Source of the DNA: Natrinema amylolyticum
GTDB taxonomy: Archaea > Halobacteriota > Halobacteria > Halobacteriales > Natrialbaceae
DNA length: 64,000 bases
Reading direction: 5' to 3'
NCBI RefSeq assembly: GCF_020515625.1
Contig: NZ_JAIWPJ010000003.1
Location: 372,001 to 436,000 of the forward strand
Made by a program: the position numbers and the translations under genes
The notes under the pieces: model-generated
What the model saw: the letters and a program-made list of their open reading frames with translations, nothing else
Told to the model about the DNA's origin: nothing
Databases searched by the model: none
In this document: positions 25,909-35,097 of the stretch, piece after piece
Numbering within the stretch: the first letter of the stretch is position 1
Layout: each line of letters opens with the position of its first letter

Positions 25909-28080
25909 GTGTCCGAGACTGCCGGGTACATGCGCTTTTTCCCGTACGACCAGCCGTACGAGAACCAGCGCGAGGCGATGGACCGCATCCACAACTCCCT
26001 CCATCGGGGACAGGACGTCCTCTTCGAGGGAGCCTGCGGGACCGGCAAGACCCTCTCGTCGCTGGTCCCCGCCCTCGAGATCGCTCGCGAGCAGGACAAG
26101 ACGGTCGTCATCACGACCAACGTCCACCAGCAGATGCGCCAGTTCGTCGCCGAGGCCCGCGCGATCACCCGTGAGGAGTCCATCCGTGCGGTCGTCTTCA
26201 AGGGAAAGTCCTCGATGTGCCACATCGACGTGGACTACGAGGAGTGTCAGGCCCTGCGGGACAACACCCGCGCCGTCGTCGACGCCGAACGCGACCGCGA
26301 CCAACTCGAGCGGCGACAGCGCGAACTGCTCGCCGAGAGCCAGGACGGCGACGGGTCGGCGGCAGACGCCCGCAGTGCCGTCATGGACGAACTCGAGGAC
26401 ATCGAGGATCGCCTCGAGGACTTAGCAGAGCAGAACGTCTGTGACTACTACCGCAATAATCTCACGGGAGACACGGACGACTTCTTCGGCTGGCTCTTCG
26501 AGGACGTCCGCACGCCCGACGAGATCTACGACTACGCCGAACAACAGCAGTTCTGCGGCTATGAACTGCTGAAAGAGGGGCTCGAAGGCGTCGATCTGGT
26601 CGTCTGTAACTACCACCATCTGCTCGATTCGACCATTCGCGAGCAGTTCTTCCGCTGGCTGGGCCGCGATCCCGACGATATCATCGCCGTCTTCGACGAG
26701 GCGCACAACGTCGAGGACGCCGCCCGCGAGCACGCGACCCGGACCTGCTCCGAGCGGACGTTCGACTCCGCGCTGGACGAACTCGCCGACGCGGACGATC
26801 CGCGCTCGGACGACGCCGCGAACGTCCTCTCGGCCTTTCACCGCGCGCTCGTCGAGACCTACGAGGACTCCTTCGGCTTCGGCGAGCGCGAACGGATCGG
26901 CGACGGCTGGGAGGACGTCCCCATCGCCAACGACGACCGGAAAGACGACCTCACCCTCGAGTTCCTGCAGCGCTACTCCGGTCGGGGGATCGAGGACGAC
27001 TTGGAGGCCGCGATGAAACTCGGCCAGGAGTTAGACGAGCAGTACGAGGAGGCCTACCGCGAGGGCGAGACGGCCACGCGAACGGAGTGTCAGACCCTGC
27101 AGGCCGCGGCCTTCGTCAGCGCGTGGATGGCCGAGGGCTCCGCGGAGGGGCTCTACCCGGTCGTTTCCGTCACCCGCGACGCAGGTACCGACGAGATCTA
27201 CGGCCGCGCGGAGCTGTACTCCTGTCTCCCGCGGCAGGTGACCGGCCGGCTGTTCGACGAGATCTACGCGACCGTCCTGATGAGCGCGACGCTGCAGCCG
27301 TTCGACGTCACCGAGAACGTGCTCGGCCTCGAGGACGCGGTGACGATGGCCTACGGACTACAGTTCCCCGCGGAGAATCGCCGAACGTACGCCGTCGAGA
27401 GCCCGCCGCTGTTCTCCTCGGACCGCGACGACCCCGCCGTCCAGGAGGAGGTGACGGAGACGATCCGCGACGCCGTCCGGATGACGCCCGGCAACACGCT
27501 CGCCTTCTTCCCCAACTACGGCGAGGCGGGTCGGTACGCCGACCGGCTCGAGACCCGCGGCGACCGCACCGTCTACCTGGACGAACCCGGCGAGTCCGTC
27601 GAGGAACTCCGGAAACAGTTCATCGCCGACGACGACGCGGTGCTCTGTACGTCGCTGTGGGGCACCCTCGCGGAGGGCGTGAGCTTCGACGGCGACGACG
27701 CTCACACGGTGTTGGTCGTCGGCGTCCCCTATCCGCACCTCGACGACCGTGCCGAGGCGGTTCAAGAGGCCTACGACGTGGCCTTCGACGGCACCGACAC
27801 GGGCTGGCGATACGCCGTCGAGATCCCCACGGTCCGCAAGACCAGACAGGCGCTCGGGCGCGTCATCCGATCACCGGAGGACGTCGGCGTCCGCGCCCTG
27901 CTCGATCGGCGCTACTCGAGAGACGCGAAGTCGGACTTGGGTAAGTACAGCGTCAACGGCACCTTTCCGCACGAAGAGCGCGAGGAACTGATCGACATCG
28001 CGCCGGAGAAACTCAAGTTCTCGATGCTCAACTTCTACGGCGGTCACGACGCCTACGACGGCGAGCCGCCGGCACCGTGA
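25909..28080 (+). CDS. XPD/DinG-like Fe-S superfamily 2 DNA helicase
   Basis: 723 residues with Walker A GACGTGKT (41-48), DEAH box (VFDEAHN, 263-266) and motif VI-like VRKTRQALGRVIRS. Four Cys between motifs I and II (C104, C113, C178, C216) are in positions fit for a 4Fe-4S cluster, the mark of XPD/Rad3 helicases. A charged coiled segment (120-175) sits between cluster Cys. The enzyme should be a 5'-3' helicase in repair. The start is GTG at 25909, with ATG at 25930 also possible. TTTTATCGC at 25879 is a likely TATA element about 30 bases upstream. Confidence 0.92.
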   Translation: MSETAGYMRFFPYDQPYENQREAMDRIHNSLHRGQDVLFEGACGTGKTLSSLVPALEIAREQDKTVVITTNVHQQMRQFVAEARAITREESIRAVVFKGKSSMCHIDVDYEECQALRDNTRAVVDAERDRDQLERRQRELLAESQDGDGSAADARSAVMDELEDIEDRLEDLAEQNVCDYYRNNLTGDTDDFFGWLFEDVRTPDEIYDYAEQQQFCGYELLKEGLEGVDLVVCNYHHLLDSTIREQFFRWLGRDPDDIIAVFDEAHNVEDAAREHATRTCSERTFDSALDELADADDPRSDDAANVLSAFHRALVETYEDSFGFGERERIGDGWEDVPIANDDRKDDLTLEFLQRYSGRGIEDDLEAAMKLGQELDEQYEEAYREGETATRTECQTLQAAAFVSAWMAEGSAEGLYPVVSVTRDAGTDEIYGRAELYSCLPRQVTGRLFDEIYATVLMSATLQPFDVTENVLGLEDAVTMAYGLQFPAENRRTYAVESPPLFSSDRDDPAVQEEVTETIRDAVRMTPGNTLAFFPNYGEAGRYADRLETRGDRTVYLDEPGESVEELRKQFIADDDAVLCTSLWGTLAEGVSFDGDDAHTVLVVGVPYPHLDDRAEAVQEAYDVAFDGTDTGWRYAVEIPTVRKTRQALGRVIRSPEDVGVRALLDRRYSRDAKSDLGKYSVNGTFPHEEREELIDIAPEKLKFSMLNFYGGHDAYDGEPPAP

Positions 28081-28134
28081 GACTCTCGGCTATCGATTCT
28101 CGGACGACCGGACTGTCGGTCTCTCGGCGCGCGA

Positions 28135-28452
28135 TCAGTCGGCGGTCGACGGCTCGAGGGGGTCCCACGCGTCGTAGCCGCCGGCCATGCTCGCGACCCG
28201 CTCGGCGTCGCCGTACTCCTCGATGAGGCGGGCGGCCTGAATTGACGTCTGTCCGATGTAACAGTAGACGACCACGTCGTCCGCCCAGTCCCGGTCGACG
28301 ACGGTCTCCTCGAGTTCCGCGACGGTGACGTGTTCGGCCCCGGGGAGGTGGCCCTCGGCGTAGTCCTCGTCGCCGCGGATGTCGATGAGGTCGAACTCGT
28401 CGTCACGTTCGATGCGTTCGCGGACCGTCTCGGGGGCGAATTCCTCGACCAT
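28135..28452 (-). CDS. Single-domain rhodanese-like sulfurtransferase
   Basis: A 105-residue protein with the family signature DLIDIRGDEDYAEGHLPGAEHV and the catalytic Cys64 in VVYCYIGQTS. This is the GlpE-type short rhodanese that moves sulfur from donors such as thiosulfate. The active loop is C-Y-I-G-Q-T; substrate is unclear. It lies convergent with the helicase gene and has an A/T-rich upstream region (GGATTAATATATGAATTT) that may be its promoter. Confidence 0.88.
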   Translation of the reverse strand: MVEEFAPETVRERIERDDEFDLIDIRGDEDYAEGHLPGAEHVTVAELEETVVDRDWADDVVVYCYIGQTSIQAARLIEEYGDAERVASMAGGYDAWDPLEPSTAD

Positions 28453-28561
28453 TATCCGTTCTGGAGAACAGCGGTACTTGTAGCCGCCGAAGTCGGAGCG
28501 CGGATTAATATATGAATTTTGTTATTCCTTATCCGAGCAGGCTACGGCGGCGAGAGGAGAG

Positions 28562-29062
28562 CTACGACGGTAGCGAGACCCGACTCACCGGGAGCTTGTA
28601 CGTCCCGTCCCAAAACTCGAGTTCACTGACCGTCCACCGGACCGGCTCGATCTCGCGGTCGGCCAGCCGTTCCGCGGTCGCGAGGTCGCCGCCGCGCGCG
28701 AGCGTCACGTGCGGGACGTAGTCACCGCCCTCGAGTCCGTCGACGGTCTCGAAGGCCTCGGTGAGGTCGGCGTGGATCCCCTCGAGTCCGGGACTGTCGA
28801 CGGCTAAATAGACGACCGGCGCCGAGCCCAGCGGCGGGTCTTCGAAGTAGTCGATGCCCGTGATCGCGGCCTCGACGGCGGGAGCGCCCTCGAGGGCTCG
28901 GTGGGCGCGGTGTTGGAGCTGTGCGACGTGGTCGGCCTCGCCGAGTCGCTTGAGCAGGCACGAGTGGTCCTCGCGAACGGTCTCGAACCCGATCAGGTCG
29001 GGGTGGAGCCGGTTCGCGAGCTGCCGAACGCGACCGGGGACCGGAACGTTGACGCTGTACAC
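28562..29062 (-). CDS. 2'-5' RNA ligase-like 2H phosphoesterase
   Basis: A 166-residue protein of the LigT/2H family. The second catalytic motif is clear (VPHVTLARGG, His and Thr). The first is atypical: EDHSCLLKRL, so Cys stands where Thr or Ser normally follows the His at +2. The family breaks or makes 2'-5' or cyclic phosphodiester bonds in RNA; the haloarchaeal proteins are little studied. It has the N-terminal MYSVNVPVPGRVRQLANRL typical of the family. The A/T-rich region above it is shared with nothing obvious. Confidence 0.82.
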   Translation of the reverse strand: MYSVNVPVPGRVRQLANRLHPDLIGFETVREDHSCLLKRLGEADHVAQLQHRAHRALEGAPAVEAAITGIDYFEDPPLGSAPVVYLAVDSPGLEGIHADLTEAFETVDGLEGGDYVPHVTLARGGDLATAERLADREIEPVRWTVSELEFWDGTYKLPVSRVSLPS

Positions 29063-29134
29063 TTCGATCGATATTGGACCGAGACGGCTATCAGTCTGCT
29101 GGTCGCTCGCGACCGACGCCGCTCGACGGCCGGA

Positions 29135-29329
29135 TTAGAACCGATCGAGCAACCAGAGGATGATCATCACGGCGATCGCGAGCTGGATAACGAGGGTGAA
29201 CGGACCGAGCAGACTCGTGAGACTGCCGATCACCGCTCCGACGACCTCGAGCACGAGCAAGACGGCGATCAACCCGAGTATGAGTTTCAGCAGGCTTTCG
29301 ACCCCGATCTCGCCGCGCGTATCGAACAT
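29135..29329 (-). CDS. Small two-helix membrane protein
   Basis: Reading from ATG 29329, which has AAGGTGA five bases upstream as a Shine-Dalgarno, gives MFDTRGEIGVESLLKLILGL and a second helix FTLVIQLAIAVMIILWLL, 64 residues in all. The length and pattern are common in Halobacteria. The upstream in-frame start would add only a few residues before the SD. No function is known. Confidence 0.75.
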   Translation of the reverse strand: MFDTRGEIGVESLLKLILGLIAVLLVLEVVGAVIGSLTSLLGPFTLVIQLAIAVMIILWLLDRF

Positions 29330-29415
29330 ATGTTCACCTTGTGGTGACTGTTTGAAAAACACATCGTTATCACGGTCGGAAAGACCTATTTAGACGGATC
29401 CGGCATATCATAGCA

Positions 29416-30546
29416 ATGGAGGTGAGGGGGCTACGGGCCCTGTTGTGTGTGCTCGTGGTGGTTGCGTGTTCGATCGCGTTCGTCTCGGCCTCGGCCGGTG
29501 TCGCGGCAGACGTCGGGACGCAGCGAGCGGCGCTACAGGAAGCGCCCGACGGCCAAGGCGAGACGAACGAAACGCCGCGACTGGGGGAGGCCGATCAGAC
29601 CTATATCGACGTGTACATCACCGAGAACGGTTCGGCACGGGTGACGGTCGACTACCAGTTCTATCTCTCCGACGAGAACCGGTCCGCGGAGTGGGAGTCC
29701 TTACGGGCGAACATCTCGAACAATACGGACTGGTACGTCGCCGAGGAACGCCGGAGTTGGAACGAGACGCTCTCCAAGGGTGAGAACGCGACCGACCGAG
29801 AGATGTCGCTCTCGAACGTCTCGATTACCACGGAGACGACGTCCAGACCGGAGGAGATCGGCCACGCGAGAGTCTCCTTCGTGTGGTCGCACTTCGCGCG
29901 CGTCCAGGTCAACAGGATCGAAGCGGGCACTGCCCTCTCCGGGTTCACGCTCACCGACGGCACGACGTTACAGTTCCGCTGGCCCGACGAGTACGCCGTC
30001 TACGAGAGCGAGGGCGAACTGGCGGTGGAACCGTCGCCGGAGGACCCACCGGACGGATCGGTCAGTTGGGACGGCGAACAGAACTTCCCCGACGACGAGC
30101 CCAGAATCGTGCTGATACAGAACAGCGATACGGGCACGGAAGAGCCCCAGTCCGGCGAGGAGCCGTCGATGCCGTGGGCGATCGTCACGCTCGCGCTCGC
30201 GTTGCTCGCGACGGTCGGCGTCGCCGGCTGGTTGATCGGCCGCAACCGTTCGAGCGGCGAGGCGACCGCCGACGGGGACGAGACCGTCCAACGAGCCGAC
30301 GGTGCGGCCGTCTCAGAGCGAACCGTCCCCGACGGCCCCCCGCCGGAACTGCTGAGCAACGAGGAACGGGTCTTGCGACTGCTCGAGGAACGCGGCGGCC
30401 GGGTCAAACAACAGGAAGTCGTCTCGGAACTGGACTGGACCGAGGCCAAGACGAGTCAGGTCGTCGGCGACCTGCGCGAGAGCGACGAGATCGAGGTGTT
30501 CCGAATCGGTCGGGAGAACGTGCTGGCGTTACCCGAGGACGAATAG
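29416..30546 (+). CDS. Membrane-anchored protein with extracellular domain and intracellular winged helix
   Basis: A 376-residue protein with a signal-anchor-like N-terminus (LLCVLVVVACSIAFVSASAG), a large outer domain (about 35-250) with eight Asn-x-Ser/Thr sequons (N51, N71, N88, N99, N102, N116, N124, N134), one transmembrane helix (about 253-274) and a cytoplasmic part. The C-terminal residues 312-372 have helix-turn-helix shape: LSNEERVLRLLEERGGRVKQ, VVSELDWTEAKTSQVVGDLR and the wing IEVFRIGRENV. It resembles haloarchaeal DUF7345/DUF7343 proteins. It probably passes an outside signal straight to DNA. Confidence 0.82.
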   Translation: MEVRGLRALLCVLVVVACSIAFVSASAGVAADVGTQRAALQEAPDGQGETNETPRLGEADQTYIDVYITENGSARVTVDYQFYLSDENRSAEWESLRANISNNTDWYVAEERRSWNETLSKGENATDREMSLSNVSITTETTSRPEEIGHARVSFVWSHFARVQVNRIEAGTALSGFTLTDGTTLQFRWPDEYAVYESEGELAVEPSPEDPPDGSVSWDGEQNFPDDEPRIVLIQNSDTGTEEPQSGEEPSMPWAIVTLALALLATVGVAGWLIGRNRSSGEATADGDETVQRADGAAVSERTVPDGPPPELLSNEERVLRLLEERGGRVKQQEVVSELDWTEAKTSQVVGDLRESDEIEVFRIGRENVLALPEDE

Positions 30547-30990
30547 CGTCGGTATCCGGCCCGTCTATCGCGGTCTCGCTCTCTCGAGGCGAGTCCCGTC
30601 TCACTTCGATACTGATTCCAGTCGTTGGCATCGCGAGCGCGCCATCCATTGTTTCTACTACGCGCTCACTCTCTCCGAGATCGGCCGCGTCTCGCGGTCC
30701 TGACCGGCGGGAGCGCGATGTAGTAGGATTTAAGGCTGTGGATCCGCAGTGTTCTACCAATGAGCTACTCCGTCGGCACGATGCTCGCCGTTCCCGGTAC
30801 CGACGGGACCCTCGCTCGGCGGCGACCGCGACGGGGCCTTTGAGCCCACTCTTTACTTCACCCCACGTCTCCGGATTGTTACACCATTCCCGAAACTGCA
30901 GAATTTTCGGTTAGCAGCTTCTCTACCGTTTATTTTCTAAAACGAAACCAACGAGCTTAAGTCCGTCCTGTGGGTTTACTCGAGTACGAT
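30547..30990. other. Intergenic stretch upstream of argG with a tRNA-like remnant
   Basis: A gene-free stretch of 444 bases. Apart from the tRNA-like piece listed separately, TTTATTTTCTAAAAC at about 30929-30943 and GCTTAAGTCC at about 30954-30963 are A/T-rich and probably form the argG promoter. No open frame is convincing. Confidence 0.5.
30719..30777 (-). other. tRNA-like remnant
   Basis: Read on the minus strand, the DNA gives GCCGACG, then TAGCTCATTGGTAGAAC (a D-arm-like sequence with one stem mismatch), then CTGCGGATCCACAG, and CTTAAATCC in place of a T-arm. The acceptor halves do not pair and the variable region is missing, so this is not a working tRNA. It looks like a decayed tRNA gene. 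Other explanations cannot be excluded by eye. Confidence 0.4.
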
Positions 30991-32232
30991 ATGACCCGCG
31001 TGGCACTTGCGTTTTCGGGCGGCCTGGACACGACTGTCTGTGTCCCGCTGCTCGAGGAAGAATACGGATACGACGACGTGATCGGCGTCACCGTCGACGT
31101 CGGCCAGCCGGCCGAAGAGTTCGACGAAGCCGAAGAAACCGCCGAGGCGCTCGGCCTCGAACACTACGTCGTCGACGCGCGAGAGGAATTCGCTCAACTC
31201 TGTCTCGAGAGCGTTCGCGCGAACGCGACCTATCAGGGCTACCCGCTGGGAACGGCGCTCGCCCGTCCGGTGATCGCGGAAGCGATCCTGGAAGTCGCGA
31301 AGGAACAGGACTGTACCGGCATCGCCCACGGCTGTACGGGCAAGGGCAACGACCAGCTCCGATTCGAGGCCGTCTGGCGCAGCTCGGACCTCGAGGTCAT
31401 CGCCCCCGTGCGCGAACTCGGACTCACCCGCGAGTGGGAGAAAGAGTACGCCGCCGAAAAGGACCTGCCCGTCCAGGGCGGCAGCGGCGGCGACTGGTCG
31501 ATCGACACCAACATCTGGAGTCGCTCGGTCGAGGGCGATAAGCTCGAGGATCCGAACTACGTCCCGCCGACGGAGATCTACGAGTGGACCGACGATCCCT
31601 CGGACGAGACCGAGGAGATCGAGATCACTTTCGAGAACGGCTACCCCGTCGCCGTCGACGGTCAGGAGTACGAGCCGGTCGAACTCATCGAACATCTCAA
31701 CGAACTCGCCGGCGGGTACGGCGTCGGCCGCACCGACATGATGGAAGACCGCATGCTCGGGCTGAAGGTGCGCGAGAACTACGAGCACCCCGGTGCGACG
31801 ACGCTGCTGAACGCCCACGAGGCCCTCGAGGGACTCGTCCTGACCCAGGAGGAGCGTCAGTTCAAGCAACAGATCGACCAGCAGTGGTCTCAGAAGGGCT
31901 ACGAGGGCCTGATCGACGCGCCGCTCGTGAGCGCGCTCGAGAGCTTCATCGACGAGACCCAGAAGCGCGTCACCGGGACCGTTACGATCCGCTTCGAAGG
32001 CGGCCAGGCGCGTCCGGTCGCACGCGACAGCAAGTTCGCGGCCTACTCCGCCGAACACGCCTCCTTCGACACCGAGACGGTCGGAAAGATCAAGCAGGAA
32101 GACGCGACCGGCGTCGCGAAGTACCACGGCTTCCAGCGCCGCCTCGCGAACGAGGCGATCGCCGCGAACGCTGAAGACGAGGAAGTCGAACTCGCGACCG
32201 ACGGGAGCGGTAGTAGCGAGGACGAGGAATAA
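30991..32232 (+). CDS. argG: Argininosuccinate synthase
   Basis: The ATP-dependent enzyme joins citrulline and aspartate. The N-terminus is MTRVALAFSGGLDTTV, with the P-loop-like SGGLDT motif, then ARPVIAEAIL, GCTGKGNDQLRFE and IDTNIWSRSVEGDKLEDP, normal for the family. At 413 residues it ends in an acidic tail. The ATG at 30991 is preferred to an upstream GTG (30970) because SGGLDT then sits near the N-terminus. argH follows two bases later, so the two form a pair. Confidence 0.97.
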   Translation: MTRVALAFSGGLDTTVCVPLLEEEYGYDDVIGVTVDVGQPAEEFDEAEETAEALGLEHYVVDAREEFAQLCLESVRANATYQGYPLGTALARPVIAEAILEVAKEQDCTGIAHGCTGKGNDQLRFEAVWRSSDLEVIAPVRELGLTREWEKEYAAEKDLPVQGGSGGDWSIDTNIWSRSVEGDKLEDPNYVPPTEIYEWTDDPSDETEEIEITFENGYPVAVDGQEYEPVELIEHLNELAGGYGVGRTDMMEDRMLGLKVRENYEHPGATTLLNAHEALEGLVLTQEERQFKQQIDQQWSQKGYEGLIDAPLVSALESFIDETQKRVTGTVTIRFEGGQARPVARDSKFAAYSAEHASFDTETVGKIKQEDATGVAKYHGFQRRLANEAIAANAEDEEVELATDGSGSSEDEE

Positions 32233-32234
32233 CG

Positions 32235-33740
32235 ATGACCGAGGAGAGCGCTCACGACGGGTCCGAACTCGAGCCGGACGTCGCTACCGACGGCGGTTCC
32301 GACGACGAGGGGGTCGTCCGTCGGGACCGCTTCAGCGGCGGCCCCGCCCGGAGCTTCCTCTCCTCGCTCGCAGCGGACGAACGCATCTTCGAGGCCGATC
32401 TCGAGGTCGACCGCGCGCACACGGTCATGCTCGCCGAGCAGGAAATCATCGACGACGACGTGGCCGGGCAGATCCTGACCGCCCTCGACGCGATCGAGGT
32501 CGACGGCCACGGCTCGCTGCCCGACGGCGAGGACGTCCACGAGGCCATCGAGACGGCCGTGATCGAGCGCATCGGCGCGGACGGCGGCAAGATGCACACC
32601 GCCCGGTCGCGCAACGACGAGGTCGCGGCCTGCATCCGGTATCGCCTGCGCGAGGACGTCCTCGAGACGATCGAGACGACGCTCGCGCTCCGCGAGTCGC
32701 TGACCGATATCGCCGAAGCGCACACCGAGACGATCATGCCCGGCTACACGCACCTCCAGCCCGCCCAGCCGACCACCGTGGCGCACTGGGCGCTGGCCTA
32801 CGAAGGGGCCGTCCGCCGGGACACCGAACGCTTGCTCGAGGCCTATTCGCGGATCAACGAATCGCCGCTCGGCGGCGCCGCGTTCGCGGGCACGACGTTC
32901 GATATCGACCGCGAGCGCACGGCTGACCTGCTCGGCTTCGATAGCGTCGTCGAAAATTCGATGGACGCCGCCTCGAGCCGGGACTTCCTGCTCGAGACGA
33001 CGCAGGCGTTGTCGACACACGCGACGACGCTGTCGGGGCTGGCGGAGGACGTGATCATCTTCGCGAACCGCGGCTTCGTCGATCTGGCGGACGACTACTC
33101 CTCGACGTCGTCGATCATGCCCCAGAAGAAGAACCCGGACACGCTGGAACTGGTCCGCGCGGTCGCGGGCGATGCGGCCGGCGGCGTTCAGGGGCTGACG
33201 ACGACGCTCAAGGGATTGCCCCGCGCGTACAACCGCGACCTCCAGCGGGCGACCACTCACGCCTGGGAGACCGTCGACGCCGTGACGGAAGCTAGTGAGG
33301 TCGCCGCAGGTGCGGTCGCGACGGCCGACTGGAACGAGGCGACGCTGGCCGCGGAGGCCGGCGAGGGGTTCTCGACGGCGACCGGCGTTGCGGACCTGCT
33401 GGCGGCCAACGGGCTGCCGTTCCGGACGGCGCACGAACTCGTGGCGATCGCCGCTGACAACGGTGCCGATTACGACGCCCTCGAGTCCGCCGCGCAGGAA
33501 GTACTCGGCGAATCGCTCGAGGCCCACGTCGATCCCGCGGCCGTCCGAGACGCGCTCGATCCCGTCGAGAGCGTCGCGAGTCGCGACTCGCAGGGCGGCC
33601 CCGCACCCAACGCTGTCGCCCCTCAGATCGAGTCGGGCCGTGAGGCCGTCGCGACCGAGGAGGAGACGCTGGGTGAGCTGGCCGACGCGCTCGAGGCCGC
33701 ACACGAGGCGCTCCGGGCGGAGGTGAACGGCTATGTCTGA
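32235..33740 (+). CDS. argH: Argininosuccinate lyase
   Basis: It splits argininosuccinate into arginine and fumarate. The 501-residue protein shows the lyase signature STSSIMPQKKNPDTLEL, TARSRNDEVA and TIMPGYTHLQPAQPTT. There is an N-terminal acidic extension. It starts two bases after argG, so it is in the same operon. The product completes the ornithine-to-arginine part of the pathway, whose first half is encoded downstream from 33969. Confidence 0.97.
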   Translation: MTEESAHDGSELEPDVATDGGSDDEGVVRRDRFSGGPARSFLSSLAADERIFEADLEVDRAHTVMLAEQEIIDDDVAGQILTALDAIEVDGHGSLPDGEDVHEAIETAVIERIGADGGKMHTARSRNDEVAACIRYRLREDVLETIETTLALRESLTDIAEAHTETIMPGYTHLQPAQPTTVAHWALAYEGAVRRDTERLLEAYSRINESPLGGAAFAGTTFDIDRERTADLLGFDSVVENSMDAASSRDFLLETTQALSTHATTLSGLAEDVIIFANRGFVDLADDYSSTSSIMPQKKNPDTLELVRAVAGDAAGGVQGLTTTLKGLPRAYNRDLQRATTHAWETVDAVTEASEVAAGAVATADWNEATLAAEAGEGFSTATGVADLLAANGLPFRTAHELVAIAADNGADYDALESAAQEVLGESLEAHVDPAAVRDALDPVESVASRDSQGGPAPNAVAPQIESGREAVATEEETLGELADALEAAHEALRAEVNGYV

Positions 33741-33933
33741 GGTCGTCCCTCCGGTGACGCGGACGAGTCAGCGGACGGAATCGCGCGCCGTCGTTCGGCC
33801 GGGTCGGCGGCGATCCCCGCGAGGGGACGAATTACCTACTCCATGATATGTCAAAGTAGACCTGCGGTGAAGTAGCCCCAGCGGACCGTTAGAGGGGAGT
33901 GCAGATAGTATAATTTTGCTGTTAAGTTCGAAG

Positions 33934-33942
33934 GCTTTAAGG
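33934..33942 (+). promoter_or_regulatory. Likely TATA element of the lysW-argX operon
   Basis: GCTTTAAGG lies about 30 bases before the lysW ATG in a more A/T-rich island beginning at about 33906 (TATAATTTTGC). This fits the haloarchaeal promoter pattern for a nearly leaderless transcript. Confidence 0.45.
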
Positions 33943-33968
33943 GATCCCGGCTCCCACGTGCGAGTACA

Positions 33969-34133
33969 ATGACCGAATGCGTCGAGTGTGGGGCTGAGGT
34001 GTCCCTGCACGACGATCTGGAAGTGGGAGAGATCGTTGACTGTACGACCTGTGGAGCCGAGCTGGAAGTCGTCGACACGGAGCCGCCAGTCCTCGAGCGG
34101 GCCCCCGAGCTCGAAGAGGACTGGGGTGAGTGA
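33969..34133 (+). CDS. lysW: LysW-type amino-group carrier protein
   Basis: This 54-residue acidic protein has two CxxC pairs (Cys4/Cys7 in MTECVECG, Cys25/Cys28 in CTTCG), a zinc-binding fold, and the C-terminus EEDWGE. In LysW/ArgW the last Glu is the attachment point for the amino group of glutamate or aminoadipate. The position directly before an ATP-grasp ligase and argC/B/D/E genes makes the arginine role clear. Because haloarchaea make lysine by the diaminopimelate route, the set probably serves arginine only (inference). Confidence 0.93.
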   Translation: MTECVECGAEVSLHDDLEVGEIVDCTTCGAELEVVDTEPPVLERAPELEEDWGE

Positions 34134-34212
34134 CCTTGCAGACGGCCGCGATATCGCCGCACCCTTCGAAACACGTTCGCGGGGCGCGTAGCTCCGCGAC
34201 CCCTACACAGAG

Positions 34213-35097
34213 GTGGCTCGCGTGAACGTCGGCATACTCTACTCACGGATTCGCAAGGACGAGAAGCTCCTGTTGAACGAGCTTCGCGAGCGCGATCACG
34301 AGGTCACGAAGATCGACGTTCGCAAGCAGACCTTCGACATCTCGGAAGCGCCCGCGGCGTTCGAGGGCCTCGACATCGTCGTCGACCGCTGTCTCGCTAC
34401 GAGCCGGAGCCTGTACGCCACGCAGTTCTTCGAGGCCTACGGCATCCCCGTGGTCAACAGCCACGAGACCGCGGACATCTGCGCGGACAAGGTGAAAAAC
34501 AGCCTCGCGCTCGAGAAGGCGGGGGTTCCCACGCCCGCGACGAAGGTCGCGTTCACGAAGGAGACGGCCATGGAGGCCATCGAGGAGTTCGGCTATCCGT
34601 GCGTCCTCAAACCCGTCGTGGGGTCGTGGGGTCGTCTGATGGCCAAGATCGACTCCGAGTCGGCCGCCGAGGCCATCTTGGAGCACAAGGCGACGCTGGG
34701 CCACTACGAGCACAAGGTGTTCTACGTCCAGGAGTTCGTCGAGAAGCCCGGCCGGGACATTCGCGTGCTCGCGGTCGACGGCGAGCCGATCGCCGGGATG
34801 GTCCGCTCGTCGGACCACTGGATCACCAACGCCGCCAAGGGTGCGGAGACGGACGTCTTCGACCTCGACGACGAGGCGCTGGAACTCGTCCGGAAAGCCA
34901 GCGACGCCGTCGGCGGCGGCTTGCTCGGTGTCGACCTGATGGAGACCGGTGACTCGTACACCGTTCACGAGGTCAACCACACCGTCGAGTTCAAGGCGCT
35001 CGACGAGGCCGTCGAGACCGACGTCGCCGGCACCGTCGTCGACTGGCTCGAGACGAAAGCCGCGGCCGCGGATCCGGAACTCGAGGTGACCGCCTGA
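34213..35097 (+). CDS. argX: Glutamate-LysW ligase (ATP-grasp)
   Basis: An ATP-grasp ligase of 294 residues that attaches glutamate to the C-terminal Glu of LysW. Signatures include VNVGILYSRIRKDEKLLLNE, CADKVKNSLALEKAGVPTPA, KPVVGSWGRLMAKIDSE and GGLLGVDLMETGDSYTVHEV. It starts at GTG 34213 (MARVNVGILY); another GTG nine bases on could also be the start. It overlaps argC by one base, so the operon is tightly coupled. Confidence 0.93.
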   Translation: MARVNVGILYSRIRKDEKLLLNELRERDHEVTKIDVRKQTFDISEAPAAFEGLDIVVDRCLATSRSLYATQFFEAYGIPVVNSHETADICADKVKNSLALEKAGVPTPATKVAFTKETAMEAIEEFGYPCVLKPVVGSWGRLMAKIDSESAAEAILEHKATLGHYEHKVFYVQEFVEKPGRDIRVLAVDGEPIAGMVRSSDHWITNAAKGAETDVFDLDDEALELVRKASDAVGGGLLGVDLMETGDSYTVHEVNHTVEFKALDEAVETDVAGTVVDWLETKAAAADPELEVTA

